DNA of 37,325 bases from Frateuria hangzhouensis (lineage in GTDB: Bacteria; Pseudomonadota; Gammaproteobacteria; Xanthomonadales; Rhodanobacteraceae), in the NCBI RefSeq assembly GCF_026410505.1, contig NZ_JAPMIU010000019.1, forward strand, positions 1 through 37,325, in the 5' to 3' direction. The notes below the pieces were generated by a model that was not told the DNA's origin, did no database searches, and saw only the letters and a list, made by a program, of their open reading frames with translations. Every line of letters begins with the position of its first letter. Position 1 is the first letter of the stretch. Positions 24,708-35,243 of the stretch are shown here, in pieces. The position numbers and the translations under genes were made by a program.

Positions 24708-25385
24708 CTAGACCGCGGCGCGCGCGGGGAGTTCGGGGAGGATGGGAGCGACCGGCACCGCATGGAAGCCGAACTGGCGGCAGAACTCATCCACCAGCAC
24801 GTCCTCGACCTGCGCCAGCTGCGACGGGCCGCCCAAGTCTAGCACCTGCGTGACAGCCAAACCCTTGTAGCCACAAGGGTTGATCCGGCCGAACGGCTCC
24901 AGGTCCATGGCCACGTTGAAGGCCAGCCCATGGAAGCTGCAGCCGCGGCGCACGCGCAGGCCCAGCGCGGCGACCTTGGCGCCGTCCACGTAGACGCCCG
25001 GGGCGCCTTCGAGGCGGACGGCAGCGATCGACCAGTGTGCCAACGTGTCGATCAGCGCCTGCTCGATGCGCTTGACCAGTTCGCGCACGCCCACGCCGGT
25101 GCGGCGTAGGTCGATCAGCGGGTAGCCGACGATCTGGCCCGGCCCGTGGTAGGTCACCTGCCCGCCGCGGTCGACCGGGATCAGCGGGATGTCGCCCGGC
25201 GCCAGCACGTGCTCCATCTTGCCGGCCTGGCCCAGGGTGAACACCGGTTCGTGCTCGAGCAGCCACAGCTCGTCGGGCGTGTCCGGACCGCGCGCGTCGG
25301 TAAAGGCGCTCATGGCCTTCCAGGTGCGCTCGTAGGGCTGGCGGCCGAGGCGGCGGATCAGGAGCGGGCGGGAATCGGGGGGCAT
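24708..25385 (-). CDS. lipB: Octanoyltransferase
   Basis: A 225-residue enzyme that moves octanoate from acyl carrier protein to lipoyl domains. It has [12 protein letters not shown] (73-84), the lysine in GAKVAALG (K137) and the catalytic cysteine C171 in NPCGYKG. It lies directly upstream of lipA. The 236-bp gap to ybeD upstream is filled with palindromic repeats, so lipB may have its own promoter there. Confidence 0.96.
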   Translation of the reverse strand: MPPDSRPLLIRRLGRQPYERTWKAMSAFTDARGPDTPDELWLLEHEPVFTLGQAGKMEHVLAPGDIPLIPVDRGGQVTYHGPGQIVGYPLIDLRRTGVGVRELVKRIEQALIDTLAHWSIAAVRLEGAPGVYVDGAKVAALGLRVRRGCSFHGLAFNVAMDLEPFGRINPCGYKGLAVTQVLDLGGPSQLAQVEDVLVDEFCRQFGFHAVPVAPILPELPARAAV

Positions 25386-25456
25386 GGCGACGCTGTCGGC
25401 GGAAAGGAAAGCAGATGAGGCGCGCGGGAGGGATTTGCAAGCAATGCGCGGCTTTG

Positions 25457-25603
25457 AGCCCTCTCCCCTCCGGGGAGAGGGCTGGGTGAGGGGCCGGGGC
25501 TCGCGGGGATGTGGCTACTGCGGGCCTTTAGAAAGCCAAGAGCTAAAGGCCTCCCCCTCTCCCCAACCCTCTCCCCCGGCTGCGCCGGGGGAGAGGGAGC
25601 TAA
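25457..25603. repeat. Two CCCTCTCCC-type palindromes, copies C and D
   Basis: Copy C has 10-bp arms at 25459-25468 and 25472-25481, followed by GGGTGAGGGGCC. Copy D has a perfect 14-bp stem (25567-25580 and 25584-25597) with a 3-nt loop. The flanking GAGCTAAAAG/AGAGCTAAAGG words at about 25536 and 25611 are also similar to each other. The pair lies in the lipB-ybeD gap. Confidence 0.85.
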
Positions 25604-25621
25604 TGGCTCAGAGCTAAAAGC

Positions 25622-25912
25622 TCAGAGCGTGTAGCGGATCGCCGGGTCGGCGCGCAGCGCCGCGTGCGCGCCGTCGTACTGCTCGCGGTTGTCGCAGCGG
25701 AAGCTCACCGTGACCGAGACGAACTTGCCCTCGCGCGAGGCGCGCTGACTGACCGTCTCGTGCAACACATGCAGGCCCAGGTCCTGGAGGATGTGCGGCA
25801 CGCGCTTGGGCAGATCCGCGCTGGCGTCGCCCACCGCGGTGATCTCGAACTCACCGGGGAACTGGAAGCCCTTGCCTTCCTTTTTCGCCTGGCTGAAGTC
25901 GATTTCCTGCAT
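25622..25912 (-). CDS. ybeD: YbeD family (DUF493) protein
   Basis: A 96-residue ACT-like-fold protein with FPGEFEITAVGDA and an SREGKFVSVTVSFRCDNREQ segment. Its function is unknown. Its place between dacA and lipB is the same as in E. coli, which suggests a link to lipoylation or cell-wall control. Its ATG overlaps the dacA stop (TAATG). Confidence 0.93.
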   Translation of the reverse strand: MQEIDFSQAKKEGKGFQFPGEFEITAVGDASADLPKRVPHILQDLGLHVLHETVSQRASREGKFVSVTVSFRCDNREQYDGAHAALRADPAIRYTL

Positions 25913-27168
25913 TATTTTTTGTCCGCGTCAGGGGCCGTGGCCGCGGCATCGTCCTTCTTGTCGCCGTGGAACCACAGCAGGATGGAATCCCACAGGCGCT
26001 TGAAGAAGCCGCCCTGCGGGGCATCGGCGAGCGCCACCAGCGGCACGGACTGCAGCGGCTTGCCGTCCAGCGTGACGCGCAGGGTGCCCACCTGCTGGCC
26101 CTTCTTGAAGGGGGCAACCAGCGTGGCGGGAATGTCCATGGTGGCCTTGAGCCGCTCGTACTGGCCGCGCTTGACGGTCACGTCCAGCGCCTCGGTGATG
26201 CCGATCGGCAGCGTGTCACCTTCGCCCTTCCACAGCTTCGGCGTGGCCAGCGGCTTGTTGGCGCCGTAGAGTTTGTGCGTCTCGTAGAAGCGGAAGCCGT
26301 AGTTGATCAGGGCCATGGCCGAGTCGGCACGCGCCTTCTCGGAGCTGGCGCCCATCACGATGGCGATCATGCGCGAATCGCCCTGCTTGGCCGACGCGGC
26401 CAGGCAGTAGCCGGCGGCGGAGGTATGGCCGGTCTTGATGCCGTCCACGCTCGGGTCGCGCCACAGCAGCGTGTTGCGGTTGCCCTGCTTGATGCCGTTC
26501 CACTCGAACTGCTTGACCGCCGAGATCGCGTAGTCCTCGGGAAAGTCATGGATCAGCGCGCGCGAGAGGATCGCGATGTCGCGCGCGGTGGTGTAGTGGT
26601 TCTCGATCGGGTAGCCCGAGGCGTTCTCGAAGTGCGAGCCGGTCATGCCCAGTTGCTTGGCATAGGCATTCATGAGGTTGGCGAAGCTGCCCTCGGAACC
26701 GGCGGTGTGCTCGGCCAGTGCGATCGCCGCGTCGTTGCCCGACTGGATGATCATGCCGTACAGCAGATCCTTCAGCGGCACCTGGCTGTGCAGCTTGAGG
26801 AAGCTGGTGGAGCCGTCGGTGCCGGCGCCGCCGCCGCGCCAGGCGTGCTCGCTGATGGTGACCGGGTCGGTCATCTTGATCTTGCCGTTGCCGAGCTCGG
26901 CCGAGACCACGTAGTCGGTCATGATCTTGGTGATCGACGCCGGTTCCACGCGCTCGTCCGGGTTCTTGCTGGCCAGGATCTGCCCGGTGGCGTAATCCAT
27001 CAGCACCCAGGCCTTGCCGTCCACGTCCGGCGGCGGCGGCACCGGTGCCTCCGGCACGGTCGGGCGCGGCACCGGCGAAGGCTTCGGCGGCGTCTGCTGC
27101 GCGAAGGCGGCGCCGGCGACCATCGCGGCGGCGGCAAAGGTGATCAGGGTACGGCGGAAAAAGCTCAT
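25912..27168 (-). CDS. dacA: D-alanyl-D-alanine carboxypeptidase (PBP5/6-like)
   Basis: A 418-residue low-molecular-weight penicillin-binding protein that trims the terminal D-Ala of peptidoglycan pentapeptides. It has a signal peptide (AAFA/QQ), a proline-rich linker (25-48), and the S11 motifs SITK (78-81, nucleophile S78), SGN (143-145) and KTG (245-247). The C-terminal beta-domain ends near residue 370; the last residues around WDSILLWFHG look like an amphipathic membrane anchor. I chose the ATG at 27168; a TTG four codons earlier is possible. Confidence 0.95.
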   Translation of the reverse strand: MSFFRRTLITFAAAAMVAGAAFAQQTPPKPSPVPRPTVPEAPVPPPPDVDGKAWVLMDYATGQILASKNPDERVEPASITKIMTDYVVSAELGNGKIKMTDPVTISEHAWRGGGAGTDGSTSFLKLHSQVPLKDLLYGMIIQSGNDAAIALAEHTAGSEGSFANLMNAYAKQLGMTGSHFENASGYPIENHYTTARDIAILSRALIHDFPEDYAISAVKQFEWNGIKQGNRNTLLWRDPSVDGIKTGHTSAAGYCLAASAKQGDSRMIAIVMGASSEKARADSAMALINYGFRFYETHKLYGANKPLATPKLWKGEGDTLPIGITEALDVTVKRGQYERLKATMDIPATLVAPFKKGQQVGTLRVTLDGKPLQSVPLVALADAPQGGFFKRLWDSILLWFHGDKKDDAAATAPDADKK

Positions 27169-27245
27169 CGTCGGTGTCAATCCTGTGTGTGTTGGCCGGT
27201 GGACTGGTGGCCGGCGCCCCCGCGCCGACGCGAAAAAAGCATCGC

Positions 27246-28160
27246 TCAGTCTACCGCGACCTGTGGTCGCGGAAGGCCGAGCCGTTCGATCTGGGCGGTG
27301 AGCTGGTCAGCCTGGTCGACATCGTCCAGCGGACCGATCCGCACGCGACGGACCTCGCGCCCGTTGACTCGCACATCGCTTACCTGCACAGGCGCCAGCC
27401 TGGCCGAGCGGAGCCGGCGGGCCACGCGATCGGCATTGTCCAGATCCGCGAAGGCGCCCACCTGCAGCCAGATGACCGGGTGCGCGCCATTCATTGGGAC
27501 CGCCGCCTGCGCGGCCAGTTCCGCAGCGGGCGCATCGTCGTGCGGATGCGCCGGGTCGATCGCGCGCACCTCGACCAGGCCGGTGCCCTTGGGCCAGATG
27601 CCGATCTTCACGGCGGCGGCGTAGGACAGGTCGATCAGCCGGTTGTCATGGAACGGCCCACGGTCGTTGACGCGCACGATCACGCTCTTGCCGTTGGACA
27701 GGTTGGTCACCCGAGCGTAGCTCGGCAGCGGCAGCGTCTTGTGCGCGGCGCTGAAGGCGTACATGTCGTAGTTTTCCAGACTGGAGGTCTTGTAGCCGTG
27801 GAACTTGGCGCCATAGAAGGACGCGATGCCGCGCTCGTCGTAGCCGCGCGCGCTGGACAGCACGCGGTAGCTCTTGCCGCGCACGGTGTAGGGCGACTTG
27901 TTGCCGTACAGCGAACGAGGCTCGGCCCTGGGTACCGGCTCGGGGATTTTGCTCACGTCGATCGGCGGCGGCACGCTGTCGTTGCTGTCGCGGTAGCGGC
28001 TCGATTGCGGCCGGCTGATGTCGTCGCTCACGCCGCGCTCGTGGCCCGCGCCGCTGCGCGGGCCGACCGTGCCGCCGCCGTGCGAGGGCCGCGGCCGCGA
28101 ACCACCGCAACCGGCCAGCGCCAGCGCGAGCAACACCAGGGCGGCCGCGCGCCAGCTCAT
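27246..28160 (-). CDS. rlpA: RlpA septal/peptidoglycan lipoprotein
   Basis: A 304-residue lipoprotein. The lipobox LAGC puts the lipidated cysteine at 18. The double-psi beta-barrel has GIASFYGAKFHGYKTS, AAHKTLPLPSYARVTNL and VIVRVNDRGPFHDNRLIDLS. A SPOR domain occupies about 228-304 (WLQVGAFADLDNADRVARRL) and binds denuded glycan strands. In P. aeruginosa RlpA is a lytic transglycosylase. The barrel lacks the usual ANGE word, reading SSLENYD there, but the rest is intact. The ATG overlaps the mltB stop in ATGA. Confidence 0.93.
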   Translation of the reverse strand: MSWRAAALVLLALALAGCGGSRPRPSHGGGTVGPRSGAGHERGVSDDISRPQSSRYRDSNDSVPPPIDVSKIPEPVPRAEPRSLYGNKSPYTVRGKSYRVLSSARGYDERGIASFYGAKFHGYKTSSLENYDMYAFSAAHKTLPLPSYARVTNLSNGKSVIVRVNDRGPFHDNRLIDLSYAAAVKIGIWPKGTGLVEVRAIDPAHPHDDAPAAELAAQAAVPMNGAHPVIWLQVGAFADLDNADRVARRLRSARLAPVQVSDVRVNGREVRRVRIGPLDDVDQADQLTAQIERLGLPRPQVAVD

Positions 28161-29161
28161 GGCACGGCGTCCGCCGAGCGCACGCCGGCGGCAATGCCTT
28201 CGGCCAGCTGATGCACCGCCAGGGCGTACAGCGGGCTCCTGTTGTAGCGGGTGATCACGTAGAAGTTCTGGAAGGTGAACCAGTATTCCGGCCCGTTGCC
28301 GCCCTCGAGCACCTGCAGGCCGGTCATCCGGCCCGGGTCGAACGCCTGCAGCGGCGCATAGCCCCACGCCTCCAGTTGTTCCAGCGGCCAGTGCGGCTTG
28401 GTATCGGGTACATCCAGCGTCTTCGGCGCCGCATCCGGCTGCGCCCGCGCGGCCACCGGGCCGCCGCGCTCCCAGCCGTTTCCGGCAAAATAGTTGGCGA
28501 CGCTGGCCAGGATGTCCGGCAGCGAATCGTGCATGTCGATGCGCCCGTCGTGGTCGGCGTCCACGCCGAAGTCGCGGATGCTCGAGGGCATGAACTGGCC
28601 CCAGCCCTGCGCGCCGGCGTAGGAGCCGGTGAGCGTGTCCAGCGACCCGCCCAGGTGGTCGGCCGGCAGTTCCAGCAGCACCTTCAGCTGCTCGCGGAAG
28701 AACTTCGCCCGCGGCGGGTAGTACAGGCCCAGCGTGACCAGCGCGTCGAGCACCTTGTAGCTGCCGGTGTTGCCGCCGTAGAAGGTCTCCACGCCGAGGA
28801 TCGCCACCAGGTACTCGGGTGCCACGCCGTACTGCCCGGCGATGCGCTCGATCAGTTCGCGATGCTCGCGGTAGAACGCCACGCCGGCGTCCAGCCGCTT
28901 GGGCGTGATGAAGATCGGCCGGTAGTCCTTCCACGGCTTGGCCTCGGCGGGGCGATTCATCGCGTCGATGATCGACTGCTTCATCTGCGCGCCGCTGAGC
29001 AGGGCATTGAGTTCGGCCGGGCTCTTGCCCGTATCGCGGGCAACTTCGCGCACCAGTTCGGCCTGGCCGGGATGGACGGTTTTCTCCGCGTGCACCGGGG
29101 CGGTGGCCAGCAGGAGGGCGGCGAGCACGCCAGGCAGGCGGCACGATCGAAAAAGGGACAT
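28157..29161 (-). CDS. mltB: Membrane-bound lytic murein transglycosylase B
   Basis: A 334-residue periplasmic enzyme that cleaves glycan strands to 1,6-anhydro products. A signal peptide (ALLLATAPVHA) replaces the lipobox of E. coli MltB. Catalytic-domain words include YLVAILGVETFYGGNTGSY (catalytic glutamate), SYAGAQGWGQFMPSS and DILASVANYFAGNGWERGG. The ATG at 29161 was chosen because it starts the signal peptide; no strong ribosome-binding site was seen, and an ATG at 29185 is possible. Confidence 0.93.
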   Translation of the reverse strand: MSLFRSCRLPGVLAALLLATAPVHAEKTVHPGQAELVREVARDTGKSPAELNALLSGAQMKQSIIDAMNRPAEAKPWKDYRPIFITPKRLDAGVAFYREHRELIERIAGQYGVAPEYLVAILGVETFYGGNTGSYKVLDALVTLGLYYPPRAKFFREQLKVLLELPADHLGGSLDTLTGSYAGAQGWGQFMPSSIRDFGVDADHDGRIDMHDSLPDILASVANYFAGNGWERGGPVAARAQPDAAPKTLDVPDTKPHWPLEQLEAWGYAPLQAFDPGRMTGLQVLEGGNGPEYWFTFQNFYVITRYNRSPLYALAVHQLAEGIAAGVRSADAVP

Positions 29162-29252
29162 GGGGAACACTGCGGTGACCGACATCGCACCCAAGCCTAA
29201 CACGCGTGCACGGGCATTCCGTGGCGTTCCGCGGCCGGCGATGGGGCGCCGC

Positions 29253-30368
29253 TCATTCATGCATCTTGCGGTTGGCGTGGATCGACATCAGCACACCGAA
29301 ACCGCTCAACAGGCTGACCGCCGAAGTGCCGCCGTAGCTGACGAACGGCAGCGGCACGCCCACCACCGGAAGCATGCCGGCGATCATGCCGCCGTTGACG
29401 AATACGTAGACGAAGAAGCTCATCGCGATGGCCCCGGCGAGCAGGCGCGAGTAGGTGTCGCGCGCCTCCATCGCGATCCACAGGCAGCGACCGATGATGA
29501 AGGCGTACAGCGCCAGCAGGCAGGCCACGCCGACCAGCCCGAACTCCTCGGAGAACACCGCGAAGATGAAATCGGTGGTGTGCTCGGGCAGGAAATCCAG
29601 CCGCGACTGCGTGCCGTGCAACCAGCCCTTGCCGAAGACGCCGCCGGAACCGACCGCGATCTGCGACTGGATGATGTGCCAGCCGTTGCCCAGCGGGTCG
29701 GCCTCCGGATTGAGCAGGGTCAGCACGCGGTCGCGCTGGTACTGGTGCATGAAGTGCCAGCCCACCGGCACCATGGCTGCCGCGATGCCGGCCAGCAGGC
29801 CGATCCGCCACCAGGCCACGCCGGCCAGGAACAGCGCGAACGCGCCGGCGCCGGTCACCAGCAGCGCGGTGCCCAGGTCGGGCTGTTCGGCGATCAGACC
29901 GGCCGGAATGGCGATCAGCAGGCCGACCATCGCCATGTCCTTCCAGCTCGGCGGCAACTGGCGCGGGTGCAGGTACCAGGCGGCCATCATCGGCATGGTC
30001 AGCTTGAGCAGTTCCGAAGGCTGGAAGCGCATGAAGCCCAGGTCCAGCCAGCGGTACGCACCGCGGCCCTCGCCCAGGATCGCCACCAGCACCAGCAGCG
30101 CCGTGCTGCCGGCGTAGAGCCAGGGCGTCCAGCTGCGCAGCACGGTCGGCGGGATGCGCGAGATCAGCAGCAGCAGCGCGCCGCCGAGCACGAAGCGGGC
30201 CGCCTGGCCGCCGACCAGCCCCAGGTCGCGGCCTCCGGCGCTGTACAGCGTCACCAGCCCGACCATGGCCAGTACGAACAGCCCGGCCGCGAGCGGCAGG
30301 TCGATCCGCGGCCGGGTCAGGATGCGGCGCAGGAAGCGGCGCATGCGGATGTAGAGCATCTCGATCAT
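29253..30368 (-). CDS. rodA: RodA, SEDS-family peptidoglycan glycosyltransferase
   Basis: A 371-residue multi-pass membrane protein that polymerises lipid II for cell elongation. SEDS landmarks include YRWLDLGFMRFQPSELLKL, EQPDLGTALL, the loop with GWHIIQSQIAVGSGG and LPEHTTDFIFAVFSEEFG, and LPFVSYGGTSAV. It overlaps the mrdA stop by four bases, so RodA and its transpeptidase partner PBP2 are translationally coupled. Confidence 0.96.
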   Translation of the reverse strand: MIEMLYIRMRRFLRRILTRPRIDLPLAAGLFVLAMVGLVTLYSAGGRDLGLVGGQAARFVLGGALLLLISRIPPTVLRSWTPWLYAGSTALLVLVAILGEGRGAYRWLDLGFMRFQPSELLKLTMPMMAAWYLHPRQLPPSWKDMAMVGLLIAIPAGLIAEQPDLGTALLVTGAGAFALFLAGVAWWRIGLLAGIAAAMVPVGWHFMHQYQRDRVLTLLNPEADPLGNGWHIIQSQIAVGSGGVFGKGWLHGTQSRLDFLPEHTTDFIFAVFSEEFGLVGVACLLALYAFIIGRCLWIAMEARDTYSRLLAGAIAMSFFVYVFVNGGMIAGMLPVVGVPLPFVSYGGTSAVSLLSGFGVLMSIHANRKMHE

Positions 30369-32308
30369 GGCACGCCACCATTGCCCGCCACCGGCGCGCC
30401 CCCAGCCTGGGCCGGCCGGACGGGAACCGGGGTGTCGCCCGGCGATTGCGGCGCGGCCGGCACCCCGCCCTCGGCGGCCAGCCAGGCCTCCATGATCGAG
30501 CGTACGATCGGCCCGGCGGCCTCCGCGCCCCAGGCGCCGGCCTCGAGCAAGGCGACCACCGCGATCTTCGGGTCATCCGCCGGTGTGAAGGCCTCGAACC
30601 AGGCGCGGTGGCGACTGGCCAGGTAGGCGCTGCTCTTGTTGGTGTCGTAGGCCGCGGTGCTGCGCGAGTAGCGTTCCGCCGTGCCGCTCTTGCCGGCCAC
30701 CACCAGGGGAAAGCCGATGAACTGCTTTCTGCCGGTGCCGGTGGCCACGACGGCTTCCATGCCCTGCTTGATGACATCCAGATGGCCCAGGTCATTCACC
30801 AGCGATGGCCCGGTCGGCGGATTGGGTACCGACTGCTTGGGCGCATCGACGCCATCCTGGGTCGCCATCACCAGCTTCGGCGCGCGCGGGATACCGCGCC
30901 CGGCCAGGATCGACAGCGCATGCCCCAACTGCAGTGGCGTGACTGCCCAATAACCCTGGCCGATGCCGGCAATGACCGTCTCGCCCGGATACCAGGGCTG
31001 GCGCGAGTGTTCCTCTTTCCACTCACGCGAGGGCAGGATGCCGTTCTCCTCGCCGTCCAGGTCGATGCCGGTCTGCTTGCCGAAGCCGAAACGTCCCATC
31101 CACGTGCTCAACCGGTCGATGCCCAGGTCCATGGCGAGCTTGTAGAAATATGTATTGGTGGATTTCTCGATGGCCTGGACCATGTCGACCACGCCGTCGC
31201 CGCCACGCTTGTCGTCGCGATAGCAGCGCGATGCGCCCGGCAGGCAGAACTCGCCGGTGGACAGCACGGTGTCTTCCGGCTTGCGGATGCCGTAGGCCAG
31301 CCCGCCCAGTGCCAGGAACGGCTTGACCGTGGAGCCGGGCGGGTACACGCCGCGCAGCGCACGGTTGTAAAGCGGCTTGTCCGGCGCACTGGTCAGCGCT
31401 TTGTAGTCGGTGGTGCTGATGCCGTTGACGAACAGGTTGGGATCGAAGCTCGGCACGCTGACCATTGCCAGTACCCGCCCGTTGCGCGGGTCGATCGCCA
31501 CCGCCGCGCCGGCACGCCCGTCGAAAGCGCCCATGGCGGCTTTCTGGATGCGCACGTCGATCGACAGATACAGGTTCTTGCCCGGGATCGGCGGGTGGGT
31601 TTCCAGCACGCGCTGGGTGCGCCCGTCGGCGTTGACCTCGACCAGCTCGTAGCCGGGCGTGCCGTGCAGTATCTCTTCGTACGAACGCTCCAGGCCGCTG
31701 CGGCCAACGTGGCTGGTGCCCTGGTAGCGGTCGGGGTCGAGCCGCTTGAGATCCTCGGCGTCGATGCGGCCGACGTAGCCGATCACGTGCGCGAACAACT
31801 CGCCGTACGGATAGTGGCGGGTGAGATAGGGCACCACGTCCACGCCGGGGAAGCGCCAGCGGTTGATCGCGAAGCGGGCGATGTCGTCCTCGGACAGGTG
31901 CATCTTCAGTGGCACGCTTTCGAAGCGCCGGCTCTGCTTGAGGCGCTTTTTGAAGTCGGCGACGTCATCGTCGTCCAGCGGCACCACCGCGCCGATCTGC
32001 GCGAGCATCGCCTTCATGTCCGGCACCTGCTCGGCGACCACTTCGAGCCGGAATGCCGGCACGTTGTCGGCCAGCAACACGCCGTTGCGGTCGTAGATCA
32101 GGCCGCGCGCGGGCGGGATCACCTTCGGCTTGACGCGATTGTTCTCCGAGCGGGTCACGAACTCGTCGTGGCGCACGACCTGCAGGTAGAAGAAGCGTCC
32201 GGACAGCGCGAGCAGGCCCAGCAGGATCAGCGCGAAGCCGACCAGCGAGCGCCGTTGGAACAGCGCCGCCTCACCGCGCGGGTCTTTCAGGGCACGCCGC
32301 TTCTTCAT
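30365..32308 (-). CDS. mrdA: Penicillin-binding protein 2 (elongation transpeptidase)
   Basis: A 647-residue class B PBP. One membrane helix (about 22-42) anchors it. The pedestal has PPARGLIYDRNG and HVIGYVGRI. The transpeptidase domain has S326-T-V-K329, STN in EKSTNTYFYK and KSGTAE near residue 545. It cross-links new peptidoglycan with RodA. The C-terminus has a Pro/Ala-rich tail. It begins one base after the mreD stop. Confidence 0.97.
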   Translation of the reverse strand: MKKRRALKDPRGEAALFQRRSLVGFALILLGLLALSGRFFYLQVVRHDEFVTRSENNRVKPKVIPPARGLIYDRNGVLLADNVPAFRLEVVAEQVPDMKAMLAQIGAVVPLDDDDVADFKKRLKQSRRFESVPLKMHLSEDDIARFAINRWRFPGVDVVPYLTRHYPYGELFAHVIGYVGRIDAEDLKRLDPDRYQGTSHVGRSGLERSYEEILHGTPGYELVEVNADGRTQRVLETHPPIPGKNLYLSIDVRIQKAAMGAFDGRAGAAVAIDPRNGRVLAMVSVPSFDPNLFVNGISTTDYKALTSAPDKPLYNRALRGVYPPGSTVKPFLALGGLAYGIRKPEDTVLSTGEFCLPGASRCYRDDKRGGDGVVDMVQAIEKSTNTYFYKLAMDLGIDRLSTWMGRFGFGKQTGIDLDGEENGILPSREWKEEHSRQPWYPGETVIAGIGQGYWAVTPLQLGHALSILAGRGIPRAPKLVMATQDGVDAPKQSVPNPPTGPSLVNDLGHLDVIKQGMEAVVATGTGRKQFIGFPLVVAGKSGTAERYSRSTAAYDTNKSSAYLASRHRAWFEAFTPADDPKIAVVALLEAGAWGAEAAGPIVRSIMEAWLAAEGGVPAAPQSPGDTPVPVRPAQAGGAPVAGNGGVP

Positions 32309-32309
32309 C

Positions 32310-32795
32310 TCATTGCAGGCGCAGGCGCATGCGCAGGTCGTCCAGCAGCAGGAACACGAACGGCCACAGCGCGGCGCCGACGAACGGCGAGATCCACCAG
32401 CTCGCCGGCGGCAGCGCGTCGCCGGCGAACACGCGCACGATGGTCAGCAGGATGCGGTCGTTGAACAACAGCGCCAGCACCGCGAGGGTCTGCTGCCACA
32501 TCGGAAAGAAGCGCAGCCGCGAGCGGAAACGCAGCGCGATGAACACCAGCGCGGTCAGGCGCAACGCCTGTTCGCCGAGCAACACGCCGTCGAGCAGGTC
32601 GGCCGCCAGGCCCATGCTGAAGGCCAGGCCCAGCGTCACCCGGTCGCCCGATTCCAGCGACCAGTACAACAGCACCAGCGCCGGCCAGTACGGTTTGAAG
32701 GGTGCAAGCACGTCCGGCAATGGCACCAGCATCAACAGCAGTGCGATCACCAGCGTGCCGATGAACCACCACAAGCCCAGTCGTTGCCGGTTCAT
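32310..32795 (-). CDS. mreD: Rod shape-determining protein MreD
   Basis: A 161-residue inner-membrane protein with about five hydrophobic helices, including the ESGDRVTLGLAFSMGLAADLLDGVLLGEQ region typical of MreD. It couples MreB filaments to the elongation machinery. It overlaps mreC by four bases. Confidence 0.92.
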   Translation of the reverse strand: MNRQRLGLWWFIGTLVIALLLMLVPLPDVLAPFKPYWPALVLLYWSLESGDRVTLGLAFSMGLAADLLDGVLLGEQALRLTALVFIALRFRSRLRFFPMWQQTLAVLALLFNDRILLTIVRVFAGDALPPASWWISPFVGAALWPFVFLLLDDLRMRLRLQ

Positions 32796-33715
32796 CGCGG
32801 CTCCTTCGCCGGCGTGCCGGCGCCGTCGGGCGCCAGTGTGTCGGGCGGCCCCATCGGCGACGCCGGCTCGGGCGGGCCGGTCGGTTCGGCCTGGTCATGC
32901 AGCAGCAGCACGTCCTCGCTGCGGCTGATGTCCGCGCTGGGCGTTGCCTGCGCTTCCAGGAACATGCCGGTGGCGGCCGGCGTCACGCGGGCGATCTCGC
33001 CGACCGGGAAGCCGGGCGGAAAGCGCCCGCCCAGGCCCGAGGTAAGCAGCCGGTCGCCCTCGCGCACGTCGGCGGCCATCGGGATGGTCGGCAGCAGCAG
33101 ACGATCGCCGTCGCGCGAGCCGTAGGCGATGGTACGCAGGCCGGTGCGCTCGATGGTGACCGGCAAGGCGTTGTTCGGATCGGTAATCAGCATCACCACC
33201 GAGGTGGTCGGCAGGGCCTGGATGACCTGTCCCATCACGCCACGCGCATCGATCACCGGCTGCCCGGGCTTGACCCCGTCGCGCGCCCCCACGTTGAGCA
33301 GCAGGCGGTGGCGGTAGGCGCCCAGGTCCACGCCGATGACGCGCGCCAGCTGCACGTTGAGCTCGAGGCTGCGCTGGGTATCGAGCAGTTGCTTGAGGTG
33401 TTCGTTCTGTTGCGCCACCGCGGCCATGCGATTGAGCTTGGCGTTGGCCAGCAGCAGGTCCTCGCGCAGGCGCTGGTTCTGGTCGGTCAGGCGCTGGCGA
33501 TCGGCGAAGGCCACCGAGAGCGTGCGCATGCCCTCCACCGGCAGGCCGGCGAGCCGGTACAGCGGCTCGACCGCCACCGCGGCGTTGTAGCGGATGCGCC
33601 ACATCCAGCCGTTGCGATGGTCGAGCACCATCAGCACCATCGCCAGCGCGAGGTAGCCGATCAGCCGCAGGGTGCCGGTCGAGCCGGCGAACAGGGGCGA
33701 GGATTCCTGGCCCAT
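32792..33715 (-). CDS. mreC: Rod shape-determining protein MreC
   Basis: A 307-residue bitopic protein. A single membrane helix (about 17-35) is followed by a coiled coil (about 72-115) and the beta-domain with RVIGVDLGAYRHRLLLNVGARDGV and GLGGRFPPGFPVGEIARV. The last 50 residues are a Pro/Gly/Ala-rich tail. It scaffolds PBP2. The ATG at 33715 is preferred to a TTG one codon earlier. The 240-bp gap to mreB holds no gene and no clear hairpin. Confidence 0.94.
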   Translation of the reverse strand: MGQESSPLFAGSTGTLRLIGYLALAMVLMVLDHRNGWMWRIRYNAAVAVEPLYRLAGLPVEGMRTLSVAFADRQRLTDQNQRLREDLLLANAKLNRMAAVAQQNEHLKQLLDTQRSLELNVQLARVIGVDLGAYRHRLLLNVGARDGVKPGQPVIDARGVMGQVIQALPTTSVVMLITDPNNALPVTIERTGLRTIAYGSRDGDRLLLPTIPMAADVREGDRLLTSGLGGRFPPGFPVGEIARVTPAATGMFLEAQATPSADISRSEDVLLLHDQAEPTGPPEPASPMGPPDTLAPDGAGTPAKEPR

Positions 33716-33955
33716 CAACTAGAACCCGAAAAGGAAGGAGCGACGCGGACGGTCGCCATCAAGCGTGGCAGAACGCACCGGCCCGGCACAACGGATCGGC
33801 GGTTCCCCATGGTGGCATCGGCCAGGCGCGGACGGCCAGGCCAGCCTCGGTCCGAACTCAACAGCGCACCCCGCATCCCCTCCACCCGGCCTCCCCCGCA
33901 TTGCCCGGGCCCGCCAACGCAGACCGCGGGCCCGGTGAGCGGATGGAGCCTCGCC

Positions 33956-35073
<1,118 letters not shown>

Positions 35074-35243
35074 GGCCGAAGAAGTTAAGAAATCCTTGCA
35101 GAACGCGATGATGCGCGCATTTCCTTCGGTTCGACCACGGCTTCGGCACGCAAGCGGCTGTCGCCTTGAGAGACGCGCCGCGCTAAGATTGCCGGGTTTG
35201 CCGGACGAATGCCGTCCGTGCGCTCATCGGGGTTTCGTCGAAC

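Noticed and set aside
27246-29144. A 632-codon minus-strand frame as one RlpA fusion
   Set aside because: The part upstream of 28160 is out of frame with mltB, which is the real gene there. RlpA starts at 28160 with its own lipobox.
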